DNA from: a virus
Virus record (IMG/VR): IMGVR_UViG_3300035701_000077
Location: 1 to 44,274 of that record
Reading direction: 5' to 3' (one strand)
Length of the DNA stretch: 44,274 bases
Below are positions 1 through 8,809 of the stretch, one piece after another; position 1 is the first letter of the stretch, and each line of letters begins with the position of its first letter. Position numbers and translations under genes: made by a program. Under the pieces are notes generated by a model. The model saw nothing but the letters and a program-made list of their open reading frames with translations, had not been told where the DNA came from and did not search any database.

Positions 1-127
1 CTATCTAAGGGTCGATTCATCAATCAGGAGGAGAGAAATCATGACACAGACCGCAACAAACCTGCCGGCAACCCTGCCGAGTTTGCCTAGCGTCAAATCA
101 CAGGATCAACTGAAGACCGCACTCCAG
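1..127. repeat. 127-bp terminal direct repeat, left copy
   Basis: Identical to the last 127 bases of the window. Exactly 127 bp is a common maximum assembler k-mer, so this most likely marks a circular contig and not a biological long terminal repeat. It holds the ribosome site (AGGAGG at 26-31) and the first 29 codons of the first gene. Apart from the ribosome site, nothing promoter-like is visible in the 40 bases before the start codon. Confidence 0.95.
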
Positions 128-1066
128 CTTTTCAGCCCGGAGAAATTCAACATCCTCGTACCAGCGGCGATGAACTTCAGTTCGCCGCTTCACAAGGTCG
201 CTTTCGAATTGGTTTTTATTAATCCCGAGGTCGACGCGAAGAACAACGGACCGGACATCTACAGCGTGGACGGCGGCAGGACATTCACGTTTCATGCCAA
301 GGCCGCCAACAAGATTGCCGGTGCAGCTGGCATCAACTGGCTCGAATCTAAGGCCGAGAAGGTAAACCACGGCGACGATGGCCGGATAACGAGCGTTGAG
401 CATCGAGTAGCCTGGAGTATCAAGCGGCCCAATGGCACGATGCGCGGCGGGGTGAGTACGGGATACTACAACCACGCCGAGGACAAGGCCCGCTTCGGCA
501 AAGATCAGGTCGAGTCCCGCAGGCATTTCGCCCTGCAGCTCGCGGAATCGAACGCCAAGTACCGGGGGATTTTCGATGCACTCGACATGCTTCCGCGTCA
601 GTTTCGACGAGAGGAATTTGCCAAGCCGTTCCTGGTTCCGTGCGTGATTGAGGACATCGGCGATCTCATTAAAGATGATCCTGAAGCAAGGCGCATGGTT
701 GTCGCGCATGCCATGGGCATTGTCGACAGGATCTACGGTCCCGCGGATCAGCAGCAAACAAAGATCGATCCGAATCTGGTTGCCGGCGTGAAAGCAGAGG
801 TTGTGGATGAGGGTGCCCGGGGGGAGCCGGTCCTGGATGTGAAGACGGAGGAGGGATTCAAAGCGTACTGGCTGCAGAAATCCACGGATGAGCGTGAAGT
901 GGAGTTGAAACGACTCCTCAAGGAGAAGGACGTGAAATTCCCGGTCGGTCATATCTTCGGGGAGATGGCGATTACCAAACAGATCGACGCGCTGTGGTAT
1001 TACGCCTCGCTGGCAGGTCCGAAGAAGGCGGAGCCCCTTCCCTGGGAGAAGGGAGGACAATCGTAA
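41..1066 (+). CDS. Conserved phage protein heading the recombination operon, function unknown
   Basis: 341 residues, soluble, with no signal peptide or membrane segment. The ATG follows AGGAGG with 9-base spacing. A central segment around residues 160-200 (ending in a KPFLVP motif) resembles conserved phage proteins encoded next to SbcC/SbcD-type or other recombination genes; I know the pattern but not a proven activity. The gene overlaps the SbcD-like gene by one base (TAATG), so the two are probably translationally coupled. The position suggests a DNA-binding or strand-annealing partner of the nuclease-ATPase pair, but no catalytic motif is visible and that role is inference. Confidence that it is a real gene is high; function is open. 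Confidence 0.85.
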   Translation: MTQTATNLPATLPSLPSVKSQDQLKTALQLFSPEKFNILVPAAMNFSSPLHKVAFELVFINPEVDAKNNGPDIYSVDGGRTFTFHAKAANKIAGAAGINWLESKAEKVNHGDDGRITSVEHRVAWSIKRPNGTMRGGVSTGYYNHAEDKARFGKDQVESRRHFALQLAESNAKYRGIFDALDMLPRQFRREEFAKPFLVPCVIEDIGDLIKDDPEARRMVVAHAMGIVDRIYGPADQQQTKIDPNLVAGVKAEVVDEGARGEPVLDVKTEEGFKAYWLQKSTDEREVELKRLLKEKDVKFPVGHIFGEMAITKQIDALWYYASLAGPKKAEPLPWEKGGQS

Positions 1067-2265
1067 TGTTCAAACTCATTCATTTGGCTGACGAGCATTG
1101 GGATCAGGAGAAGTTGGAGAAGTGTAAGGCGAGCGCAGCCTTCATCGAGCAGAAATGTTTCGAACTCAAGCCCGATCTCATAGTCATTGCCGGCGATCTA
1201 CAGAATCGACGCCAATATCTGGCCGGGTCGAGTGCAGTCCTGCCGATGATGAACCACATCATAGGGCTCGCGGATTGCGCGCCTGTCGCGATCGTGTACG
1301 GGAATGCAGAGCATGATCCTCCAGGCAGTCTGGATTTTTTGAAGTCACTCTATACACGACATCCCGTGTATGTCGCATCTCGCGCTGAAACAATCGCTCT
1401 TCATGAAGATGACTACCACTTCTGGTTTGGGCCCCACGGGGGAAGGACTGGAATCGCTAAAGCAATCCTTCATCTCTTCCCGTTCCCTACGAAACAGTTC
1501 TTTCTCCTCGCCGGTGAGCAGAATCTTTCGATCGACGAGTCGAACCAGCTCATCTGGGATGCACTGAGGAAGATCTTCACCGGCTTCGGAGTGATCTCGA
1601 TGGAAGTTCAGTGTCCCGTCATCTTCGTCGGTCACTGCAATGTGGTCGGCGCTGAGCTGTCGACCGGACAGATGCTCCTCGGGCAAGACATCATGGTCAG
1701 CAAGCATGATCTGGAGCTTGCCCGGGCTGATTACTACGCGCTTGGGCACATCCACAAGGCGCAGGAAGTCGGGCCTCGCATGTTCTATTCTGGCTCGATC
1801 TATCACTGCAATTTTGGAGAGACTGAATTGAAAGGCTTCAACTTCGTGGAGTTGGACCCGAGCATCGACACAGACATCAAATCAGATTGTTTTATCAGCC
1901 TACAGCAGATTGAAATTCCCTCCCGACCGCTGTCGCTGCACGATGCAGAGTGGGATGCAAAGAACGGCTGGAGCGATGAAGGCGGGGAGGATTGGAAGGA
2001 TACTGAACTCCGGATCCGGGTGCATTTGACGAAAGAATCCTCACAACTCATCACAGATGATCAGATCCGGTCGAATTACCCTGGCGCTTACTCCTATCAG
2101 ATCGAACGCATTGTTTCCCCGGAGGAGCGGATTCGTTCGACTGAGATCGTCAAGGCAAAAACCTTGCCGGAGAAAGTTACAGAGTGGGGTCGATCGATCG
2201 AAAAAGACATCTCACCGGAGGTCCTCAGCCTCGCCGGCGAAGTCGAAAGGAGCGTGATATCATGA
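1066..2265 (+). CDS. SbcD/Mre11-like metallophosphoesterase (recombination nuclease subunit)
   Basis: 399 residues from the ATG at 1066 (GGGAGG at 1051-1056 upstream); an in-frame GTG at 994 would run back into the previous gene and was not used. Calcineurin-type metal-binding motifs appear in order: D9-x-H11, G43-D44, G79-N80-x-x-H83-D84, a GH in VGHCNVV near residue 190, and GHIH near residue 228. These are the di-manganese ligands of Mre11/SbcD and T4 gp47. With the SbcC-like partner at 2552 it should form a double-strand-end-processing exo/endonuclease for recombination-dependent replication. The third motif is slightly unusual (GN-AE-HD instead of GNHD, a two-residue insertion). It overlaps the next gene by ATGA. 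Confidence 0.9.
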   Translation: MFKLIHLADEHWDQEKLEKCKASAAFIEQKCFELKPDLIVIAGDLQNRRQYLAGSSAVLPMMNHIIGLADCAPVAIVYGNAEHDPPGSLDFLKSLYTRHPVYVASRAETIALHEDDYHFWFGPHGGRTGIAKAILHLFPFPTKQFFLLAGEQNLSIDESNQLIWDALRKIFTGFGVISMEVQCPVIFVGHCNVVGAELSTGQMLLGQDIMVSKHDLELARADYYALGHIHKAQEVGPRMFYSGSIYHCNFGETELKGFNFVELDPSIDTDIKSDCFISLQQIEIPSRPLSLHDAEWDAKNGWSDEGGEDWKDTELRIRVHLTKESSQLITDDQIRSNYPGAYSYQIERIVSPEERIRSTEIVKAKTLPEKVTEWGRSIEKDISPEVLSLAGEVERSVIS

Positions 2266-2555
2266 ACATACTTCAACAGAACTTTATCATGCTGGCCAGG
2301 AAGAGGGAGGAGCTGGCGAAGCAGATCAAGCAGCTCAACGTGGAGCTAGCCAGCATAATGAGAGACCTTCCCCTTGGCGAGATGTTTCAGGATCCCGCTG
2401 ATGGCATCGTCTATCAGATCATCGCACCGAGCGGGACGTTCGTCGAGTACAAGAACGTCGATTACATCCGGACGCGGAGGGAAGGGGAGACGAAGGGCAC
2501 ATTGTCGATGAAGGAAGCACAAGCGGCCGGCTTCGTGCTGGGAGGGAAGGAATGA
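2262..2555 (+). CDS. Small coiled-coil protein between sbcD- and sbcC-like genes
   Basis: 97 residues. The start is the ATG in the ATGA overlap with the SbcD-like stop, and its own stop overlaps the SbcC-like start in the same way, so the three genes form a tightly coupled set. Residues 8-35 are a charged, heptad-like helix; the rest looks like a small alpha/beta domain. No recognisable motif. Position suggests an accessory subunit or regulator of the SbcCD-like complex, which is inference only. Confidence 0.8.
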   Translation: MNILQQNFIMLARKREELAKQIKQLNVELASIMRDLPLGEMFQDPADGIVYQIIAPSGTFVEYKNVDYIRTRREGETKGTLSMKEAQAAGFVLGGKE

Positions 2556-4966
2556 AACCACTCTCTCTCAAACTTCGTGGCGCCGTAGGTATTCACGATG
2601 GCCTTGGTCTGGATGAGATCTCGATCGACTTCGGCGGCTTCCAATCCGGGCTCGTTGCTCTCGTTGGTCCTAACGGATCCGGGAAGACGACGATTCTCGA
2701 TAACCTGCACCCATACCTGCAGCTCGCAAGCCGTGAAGGTTCTCTCTCCAATCACTTCCGCCTCCGTGATTCCTTCCGTGATTTCAAATTCGACCTTGGC
2801 GGTCACATCTATCGATCGTACGTGCTTCTGGATGCCCGCACCGCGAAGACCGAAGCCTATCTATACTGTGACGATCGGCCTCTCAATGACGGCAAGGTAA
2901 ACACGTACAAGGCCGAAGTCGAGAAGCTCCTTGGATCTCCGGAACTGTTCTTTCGATCGATCTTCTCCGCTCAGAATGCGGAAAGCATTACATCGCTCAC
3001 GGCCGGCAAGAGGAAAGAACTGTTCTTCGAGCTGCTCGGCCTGCAGCGGTATGAGGTGTATGCGGAGATCTGCAAGGCCCGGGCAGATGAGATCGAGAAA
3101 GGCGCCGAGCGGGATAGGGGAAGGCTCGATCAGATCAGGGCCGAGACCTCGAAGCGTGATATCATCGTGCAGGAGGTGGACCGTTGCCGGAAAGACCTGG
3201 ACGGTGTCAAGGTAGAGGAAAGGGATCTCCGGGCGCATATCGATGCGAGCATGAAGGACCTGGGTGAGGGCGAGAAAGCGATCGCCGAGGACAAGCAGAA
3301 ACGGATCCAAGTGCATGATATCAGGAACGAGATCAGCGTCCTCGGGGCGGAGAAGTGGAAGGCGCAGAAGGATCACGAGACCGCTGCACAACAACTGATG
3401 ATGCAGCAACAGGAGGTCCGGGTACAGATCGAGCGGAAGCAAAAGATCGTCGATCATCAACTCGAGATTGAAACGGCAAGCGAGCAGATACGTTCTATGC
3501 GATCTGAGGAGAAAGAACAGGCGGTTCGCAGAGAGGAATTGCTTACGATCGAACAGGCCGAACAAGCCCATGAGCTCGAGTTCCAGCGCAGTCTTCATCA
3601 GTATGAAGCCGCAGCATCTCTTGTCGAGAAGCATATCGAGGAATTGGAGACCGAAAAGAGAAATTTCATTCGTGACCTTGATCGTGAGGCCTCCGATTTC
3701 GAACGTCGGTTGATTGAAGCCCGCAGATCTGCCGGCCTCATCGATGAAGTGCCGTGCCGGCAAATAGGCGGTCTTCCTGAACGGTGCAAGCTCTTATCTT
3801 CCGCCCTGACTGCTCGTGAGACGGTCAGCGAAATCCAGGCGAAAATCGTTGAAGTGAGGTCCGACAAGTATCGCTGGAAGAATGGCCTTGCCGATCTGCA
3901 GGCGAGATTCAATTCCTTGCAGGAGCAGAAGTGTGCGCTGATCGTGCCGACGAACGGCTTTGCCGAGGAGTTCGTAGCGAAGAAACGCGCCGTGGGCTAT
4001 GACAAGGAGGCGCACCAGATCCTGAAAGCCGAGATTGCCGCAGTGGAATCGAAAGGCTGGGAGAAGCTCGAAGAGGAGCTGAAGATTGCTGTCAACGTCA
4101 TCGTTGAGAAGCAGGAGGGACTGAAGACGTCTCTGGAACACTCCCGGGCGTTGGAAGACCGGCTGAAGGCTCAGCTGGAGGAGCTGGATGCAAAGATCGC
4201 TGCGAAGTGGGAGAAGTGCAAAGCCATGGAGCGTTCGCTCCTCGTTCAGACCTTCTTCGATGCGCATGAAGAGAAGAAATCCGCGCTGAAACAACTCGAA
4301 GCTGAGCTGGCGGACCTCAATGAACGGGAATCCAAGATAGCCGGGAATGTCTCCTTCCGTGAATCGATGCTTCAACGCATCGATGAGATGATCAAAGAAT
4401 CGGAGGAACTGCACCAGGCTCTCTTGGGCTCGCTTCGAAGCCTGGAAAATTGGCGGCTGCTTCAACGGGCCTGCTCGAAGGACGGCATTCCTGCTCTCGA
4501 GCTGGACGCAGCGGGTCCTGCTGTCTCGAGGATTGCCAACGAGCTGTTGGCTTCCACGTTCGGGACCCAGTTTCAGATCTCGTTCGAGACGACAAAGATG
4601 TCGAAGGACAACAAGAAGCAGCTGGAGACCTTTGACATCCGCGTGTATGGTGAGGAAGGAGAGAAGCGCATCGAGGATCTCAGTGGGGGAGAGAGAGTGT
4701 GGATTGAGAAGGCCATCCAGGAAGCGATTGCGATCTACCTGAGCGAGAAGTCCGGGAAGGAGTACTTGACGAGTTATGCGGACGAAGCAGACGGGAGTCT
4801 CGATCCAGAGAACAAGGAACACTTCTTGGCGATGCTGCGTGAGTCGTTCAAGCTGGGGCGCAGGCACTTCACGTTTCTGATCACGCAGACGTCGGAGATA
4901 TGGGGGCAGATCCAGCAGCGCATTCACCTCGAGCCGGCGGAAGGCAAACTTGAATTCGTTTACTGA
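2552..4966 (+). CDS. SbcC/Rad50-like SMC-family ATPase
   Basis: 804 residues. An N-terminal P-loop GPNGSGKT lies at residues 39-46. A long region of roughly residues 170-640 is rich in E, K, R and Q and is coiled-coil. The C-terminal half-ATPase has the ABC signature LSGGE near residue 710 and an acidic Walker B/D-loop segment near 738-750. At the coiled-coil apex two cysteines (about residues 401 and 411) occur as C-x9-C in place of the Rad50 C-x-x-C zinc hook. It is shorter than E. coli SbcC (about 1,050) and longer than T4 gp46 (about 560). It should pair with the SbcD-like subunit to bridge and process DNA ends. Confidence 0.92.
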   Translation: MKPLSLKLRGAVGIHDGLGLDEISIDFGGFQSGLVALVGPNGSGKTTILDNLHPYLQLASREGSLSNHFRLRDSFRDFKFDLGGHIYRSYVLLDARTAKTEAYLYCDDRPLNDGKVNTYKAEVEKLLGSPELFFRSIFSAQNAESITSLTAGKRKELFFELLGLQRYEVYAEICKARADEIEKGAERDRGRLDQIRAETSKRDIIVQEVDRCRKDLDGVKVEERDLRAHIDASMKDLGEGEKAIAEDKQKRIQVHDIRNEISVLGAEKWKAQKDHETAAQQLMMQQQEVRVQIERKQKIVDHQLEIETASEQIRSMRSEEKEQAVRREELLTIEQAEQAHELEFQRSLHQYEAAASLVEKHIEELETEKRNFIRDLDREASDFERRLIEARRSAGLIDEVPCRQIGGLPERCKLLSSALTARETVSEIQAKIVEVRSDKYRWKNGLADLQARFNSLQEQKCALIVPTNGFAEEFVAKKRAVGYDKEAHQILKAEIAAVESKGWEKLEEELKIAVNVIVEKQEGLKTSLEHSRALEDRLKAQLEELDAKIAAKWEKCKAMERSLLVQTFFDAHEEKKSALKQLEAELADLNERESKIAGNVSFRESMLQRIDEMIKESEELHQALLGSLRSLENWRLLQRACSKDGIPALELDAAGPAVSRIANELLASTFGTQFQISFETTKMSKDNKKQLETFDIRVYGEEGEKRIEDLSGGERVWIEKAIQEAIAIYLSEKSGKEYLTSYADEADGSLDPENKEHFLAMLRESFKLGRRHFTFLITQTSEIWGQIQQRIHLEPAEGKLEFVY

Positions 4967-5072
4967 TCATCAGATCAAACAGCGCAGACATGGGGATCGA
5001 ATTGGCGCCGTCATTCTCGCCGTGATTCTGAGTTATCTATTCGCCGCGCTCATTGACCGTCTATGCCAGTAG
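4950..5072 (+). CDS. Candidate 40-residue membrane protein with TTG start
   Basis: An open frame of 41 codons starting TTG at 4950, 6 bases after GGAAGG (4939-4944) and overlapping the SbcC-like gene by 17 bases. The translation has a basic N-terminal part (KQRRHGDR) followed by one hydrophobic helix (AVILAVILSYLFAALI) and a short tail, the layout of a small inner-membrane protein. It would otherwise be an 86-base gap in a tightly packed operon. TTG start and small size keep confidence moderate; function unknown. Confidence 0.5.
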   Translation: MNSFTDHQIKQRRHGDRIGAVILAVILSYLFAALIDRLCQ

Positions 5073-5085
5073 GCAAACAACAAAA

Positions 5086-5391
5086 GTGGTAAACGCTGGA
5101 AAAAACCTCACCACGCGGGCTGTACCGTATGATCTGGGGGCTCTCCGACATCTCTATCGAAGGAAAGTCCGCCTGCTCCTACGGCGATTTACGAACGGAA
5201 AGTCAGCCCGGGCGATTGCGCAGAGCGTTAAGTTGTCACACCCGACGATCCTAGCCATTTTAGACGATCCCGACCGTGTGGTATCGAGGAAAACAATGAT
5301 CAAGATCATTCAGGCCACCACAAAAGGCAAGTCGGAACCCAAGAACGCACCGTCCGGAATCCGCACGATGTGGTTTCCGGATGTTTTTTAA
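5086..5391 (+). CDS. Small helix-turn-helix DNA-binding protein
   Basis: 101 residues from GTG at 5086. A TTG at 5053 would add 11 residues but overlaps the previous small frame; neither start has a good ribosome site. The basic segment (YRRKVRLLLRRF) is followed by a helix-turn-helix around ARAIAQSVKLSHPTILAIL. It resembles small XRE/HTH proteins and probably binds DNA near the ParB-like gene that follows 19 bases downstream. Start uncertain; regulatory target unknown. Confidence 0.7.
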   Translation: MVNAGKNLTTRAVPYDLGALRHLYRRKVRLLLRRFTNGKSARAIAQSVKLSHPTILAILDDPDRVVSRKTMIKIIQATTKGKSEPKNAPSGIRTMWFPDVF

Positions 5392-5410
5392 CTCAAAGGA
5401 GACTCATTCT

Positions 5411-7165
5411 ATGACACCACAAGAACTGCGCTCGCTGGAAATTGGCCAGCTCGTACCATCCAACACCAATCCGCGCAAGACGTTCGATGCCAAACAGGAC
5501 GAGGAACTGGCGGAAAGCATCAAACTCCAGGGGTTGATAGAACCTCTTTTGGTCCGTCCGCTTGCGGTTCCCCCCCCGCCCCAACTTCAGAAGTACGAAG
5601 TTGTGAGCGGTCACCGTCGATTGAAAGCCTGTCAGAAGCTCGGTGCTCGTGTCGTGCAATGCATCATTGAAAAGCTCTCAGACGAAGCAGTCCTGGAGCT
5701 GCAACTCGTCTCATTCCTGCAGCACGCCGACATTCATCCGCTCGACGAAGCCGAGGCGTACAAGTCACTCATCGGCCCGAAATACAACGTCGCACAGATC
5801 TCGGCAAAGGTGAGCAAGCCGCGGTCATACGTCGCGAAGCGGTTGCAGCTTGCATCATTGATCGAGCCGGCGAAGAAGGAATTGCGAGATGGGAGGATTT
5901 CACTCGGCCACGCCATCGAGATCGCCCGCCTTCCCGCCGATCGTCAGAAAGAGGCGCTTGGGGCGATGTTCTACGACTTGATGACCGTTGAGGAGTTGCA
6001 TGAGTGGATTCAAGGAGAGATCCTCCTGAATCTCGACGCGGCATCGTTTCCGAAGGTCGATCCGAACCTTGTGCCGAAGGCCGGGGCCTGCACGACTTGC
6101 CCGAAACGCACGGGCAGCAATCCCGATTTGTTTGGCGATCTCTCCAAGAAGGGGAACAGCTGTCTCGATGCGGCATGCTTCCGATCGAAGATCGAAGCGT
6201 TCTTCGATGTCAAACAAGCCGAAGCGGAAGCCGAGGGCAAAGAGCTCCTGCGCATCACGGACGATTATCAGTCATCCGTGAAGAAGAAAGCACTGGGAAC
6301 CGCGAGCTACAACGTCGTGGCCAAGAAGGATGCGACTGCCCGGGGCATGTACATCGATGGACGCAACAGCGGACAGATTGTGCCGATCAGAGTTGTAGGA
6401 GCCAAAGCCGAAAAATCGGCAACCGGGTCGAAGGCAGTCGTCCGTCATCTGTCGAAGGAGGAGCTGCAGAAGCGGTACAAACGGCGCCTTGAGATCTTCG
6501 GCGACAAAATCGAACAAGGTGTCAGGGCGAAGCTCTACAAAACGATCCTCTTGCGAACGAAATGGCCTTTGAGTCGCAAGGAATTCAATCTCCTCGTGCC
6601 CGAGCTGATGAAACGGTGGGGAGAATCACCCCATGCGGACGAGCAGGATAGAATATGCGATGCGGTTGGCATCAAACGTCCGACCCGTACCGGATGGTCG
6701 TTCGACTTTCAGGTGTACTTGGAGAAACAGTTGAAGACCTTCTCCGACCAGCAAGCTGCGCAGCTCGCGCTTGCGATCATATTGGACCAGGAGCTTGTCC
6801 ACGACCCGACAGCCGGCACACCGGAGGATGACCGGCTCAAGTTGCTATTGTCGATTCACAAAGGCGTGGATCGGAAGAAGTTCGAAGCAGAAGTTGCGAA
6901 GGAGCTGGCACCAAAGAAGCCGAAGCCTCCGAAGGTGGAGAAGCCGGCAACGAAGGCGAAACGAAGAAATGCTGGTTCCATTCCCGTGCGTGGCATCTGT
7001 AGAGTATGTGGCTGTACCGAAAAGTCGGCCTGCACACTCCGACCAGCCGGTAGTAAAGGGGTGCGAGCCTGCAGCTGGACCGACAAGACGCAAACGCTTT
7101 GCGACAACCCAAAATGTCTCACGGCAGCGAAGAAGAGGAAGAAGGTCAAGAAGGCGAAGAAGTGA
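5411..7165 (+). CDS. Large ParB/Srx-domain protein with cysteine-rich C-terminal half
   Basis: 584 residues from ATG 5411, preceded by AAGGAG at 5397-5402. The N-terminal 110 residues form a ParB/RepB/Spo0J domain: NTNPRKTF, LAESIKLQGLIEPLLVRP and SGHRRLKA, the CTP/nucleic-acid pocket. A ParB-type HTH follows around residues 115-175. A first cysteine cluster (CTTCPKRTG...CLDAACF) lies near residues 220-255 and a second (CRVCGCTEKSAC...CDNPKCL) near 530-570, both zinc-binding in appearance, then a lysine-rich tail. It is about twice the length of chromosomal ParB. No ParA is present, so partitioning is unlikely; phage ParB-like proteins of this type are usually thought to act in DNA metabolism or as nucleases. 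Confidence 0.88.
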   Translation: MTPQELRSLEIGQLVPSNTNPRKTFDAKQDEELAESIKLQGLIEPLLVRPLAVPPPPQLQKYEVVSGHRRLKACQKLGARVVQCIIEKLSDEAVLELQLVSFLQHADIHPLDEAEAYKSLIGPKYNVAQISAKVSKPRSYVAKRLQLASLIEPAKKELRDGRISLGHAIEIARLPADRQKEALGAMFYDLMTVEELHEWIQGEILLNLDAASFPKVDPNLVPKAGACTTCPKRTGSNPDLFGDLSKKGNSCLDAACFRSKIEAFFDVKQAEAEAEGKELLRITDDYQSSVKKKALGTASYNVVAKKDATARGMYIDGRNSGQIVPIRVVGAKAEKSATGSKAVVRHLSKEELQKRYKRRLEIFGDKIEQGVRAKLYKTILLRTKWPLSRKEFNLLVPELMKRWGESPHADEQDRICDAVGIKRPTRTGWSFDFQVYLEKQLKTFSDQQAAQLALAIILDQELVHDPTAGTPEDDRLKLLLSIHKGVDRKKFEAEVAKELAPKKPKPPKVEKPATKAKRRNAGSIPVRGICRVCGCTEKSACTLRPAGSKGVRACSWTDKTQTLCDNPKCLTAAKKRKKVKKAKK

Positions 7166-7260
7166 CGATCACCCGGCACAAGGTCCTCAAACTTTATCGA
7201 AGCGGGATCCACTCGGCGAGAGGGATTGCCAGGAAACTCGGCAAGAAGACGCGCGAGTAG
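7162..7260 (+). CDS. Short HTH reading frame ending in an in-frame amber codon
   Basis: 32 codons starting GTG in a GTGA overlap with the ParB-like stop. The translation (VLKLYRSGIHSARGIARKLG...) reads as the first helices of a small helix-turn-helix domain. It ends at TAG 7258-7260, and the same frame continues open into the HNH gene. The residues after the amber (QLLVQTILID) look like the missing recognition helix, so this may be the 5' part of an interrupted or read-through gene. It may also simply be a small protein. Confidence 0.45.
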   Translation: MTITRHKVLKLYRSGIHSARGIARKLGKKTRE

Positions 7261-7269
7261 CAGCTCCTC

Positions 7270-8013
7270 GTGCAGACAATTCTGATCGATGTCGAGATCC
7301 CGGCACGGAGACGATGGACAAAAGAGGAGCAGGAAAAGCTGCGAAGACTCTATCCGGAGTTCTCAGCCAAAGCGATTGCTGAGTGGCTGACGCGAAGTCT
7401 GACGGCCATCTATGGACAAGCACACAAAATGAAACTACATCCACTCACGGTTCGAGGAACGTTTGAAAAGGGGGTCCGCTCCAATCCGGCGACGGAGTTC
7501 AAAAAAGGCCATCAGACGTGGAACAAGGGGATGAAGGGACTGAAGTTTCCTGGTTCCGAGAGAACGCAGTTCAAGAAAGGCCACGCGCCGGCAAATACGC
7601 TCTACGATGGCGCCATCACAATTCACACAGACTGGAATGGGCGCCACGATTATCGCAGGTACAAATGGATCCGGATCGGAAAGATGAAATGGAAGATGCT
7701 TCACGTCTTCATCTGGGAACACTTCTACGGGCCCGTTCCTCCCGGGTACATCGTGGTTTTTGCTAACGGGGATTCGATGAACTGTCGGCTCGACAATTTG
7801 CGCTGCATCAGTCGGGTGCAGCACGCGGCGGAGACCTGGCGGAAAGATGGATACATTGCCAAATGTTTGGCAGCCGTCCGTGGCTTCGGCAAGGGAGGAT
7901 ACGATCGAGATCTGTACGTTGAACTGCTGAAGCATCCGGAATTGCTGGATGCAAAGCGCAAGGAGCTCGAGCTGAGACATCTTGTTGAAAAGGAAGAAAA
8001 TGCCAGCGCCTAA
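7270..8013 (+). CDS. HNH endonuclease with N-terminal Myb/SANT-like DNA-binding domain
   Basis: 247 residues from GTG 7270, which has no visible ribosome site. Residues about 12-60 (RRRWTKEEQEKLRRLYPEFS...) are a SANT/Myb-like three-helix DNA-binding unit. Residues about 125-180 contain an HNH-3 type nuclease core: LHVFIWEHFYGPVPPGYIVV followed by N-x-x-LDNLRCIS. This is the family of free-standing homing or phage packaging-associated HNH nucleases; a homing role is likelier here because it sits among replication genes. It is in the same frame as the upstream frame 7162-7260, separated only by the amber codon and three codons. Confidence 0.85.
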   Translation: MQTILIDVEIPARRRWTKEEQEKLRRLYPEFSAKAIAEWLTRSLTAIYGQAHKMKLHPLTVRGTFEKGVRSNPATEFKKGHQTWNKGMKGLKFPGSERTQFKKGHAPANTLYDGAITIHTDWNGRHDYRRYKWIRIGKMKWKMLHVFIWEHFYGPVPPGYIVVFANGDSMNCRLDNLRCISRVQHAAETWRKDGYIAKCLAAVRGFGKGGYDRDLYVELLKHPELLDAKRKELELRHLVEKEENASA

Positions 8014-8389
8014 GAAGATGATCGGCAAGACCTTCTTGTATATGGGCACGGAGTACGTCGTGAAGGAGATCACGAAAGTGGAGCCCGATCTTTACCGGCT
8101 CGTCACCGATAAGCGCATCATCCGTCTGACCTGGTCTGAGCTTCAGAAAGACTTCATGCCGGTCATGACGGCGAAAGAGAAATCGACCGGAGTTGTTCTC
8201 TATCGCGGGCTGCAGCTCGAGACGGCCCAACTCAGAGATCTGGGGACCGTTCTGATGGACAATATCAGAAAGGTGCAGGAGAATGCTGCGTATATCAATC
8301 AAGCCAAATCGGTCAATGAAAGTGCCCGGACCTTGATCGACCTGAAGCGGACCCAGATCGAAATGGTCAAGCTGGTCAAGGACAAGTAG
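8000..8389 (+). CDS. Conserved small phage protein, unknown function
   Basis: 129 residues from ATG 8000, with AGGAAG at 7991-7996 upstream; overlaps the HNH gene end by 14 bases. The first 55 residues are beta-rich, the last 60 an amphipathic helix pair (LRDLGTVLMDNIRKVQENAAY...LIDLKRTQIEMVKLVKDK). The C-terminal helical part could mediate oligomerisation. I do not recognise the family. Confidence 0.8.
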   Translation: MPAPKKMIGKTFLYMGTEYVVKEITKVEPDLYRLVTDKRIIRLTWSELQKDFMPVMTAKEKSTGVVLYRGLQLETAQLRDLGTVLMDNIRKVQENAAYINQAKSVNESARTLIDLKRTQIEMVKLVKDK

Positions 8390-8395
8390 AACGCT

Positions 8396-8809
8396 ATGAA
8401 CCGGCCGCGAGTGATTGACGAAATCTTTCTGAGGAAGTACACACGGATGCTGGAGCTCATCCGGGAGGCGGATCGCGAGCATGCGGTGAGCACCGCGACC
8501 TTGATGCGAGTTCTTGGAATCTCCGAGCGGGTTGTGCGCGGCTGGGTAGAGTACGCGAGATCGCAAGGCATGCCGATCGCCAAAGGTCCCGCTGGCGGGT
8601 ACTACTTCGCGGGGAACTGGCAGGAGTTCGCAGAGACGTTCCAAAAGAACTGCAATCAGGCGTTGACGACGCTTCACACGATGAGCATCCTCCGCCGGAA
8701 TCTTCTTCACCAGGAGCAGCTGAGCATCTTCGACGTGCAGACCGAGTTCGATGGGCTGATCGAGTACACTGATCGTCTTATCACACTTCCATCAGACAAA
8801 GCAGCGTAA
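8396..8809 (+). CDS. Winged-helix-turn-helix DNA-binding protein, replication module
   Basis: 137 residues. A winged-helix motif spans about residues 30-70 (STATLMRVLGISERVVRGWV, then a wing ending in KGPAGGYYFA). The C-terminal half is helical and basic/hydrophobic, possibly for dimerisation. The last base of its stop codon is the first base of the replication initiator start, so the two are co-translated; it may be an origin-binding partner or regulator of the initiator. Confidence 0.8.
   Translation: MNRPRVIDEIFLRKYTRMLELIREADREHAVSTATLMRVLGISERVVRGWVEYARSQGMPIAKGPAGGYYFAGNWQEFAETFQKNCNQALTTLHTMSILRRNLLHQEQLSIFDVQTEFDGLIEYTDRLITLPSDKAA

Noticed and set aside
3794-4927. Long minus-strand open frame of 377 codons opposite the SbcC-like gene
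   Set aside because: Antisense shadow of a strongly coding gene with clear Walker motifs; no ribosome site and no recognisable domain.
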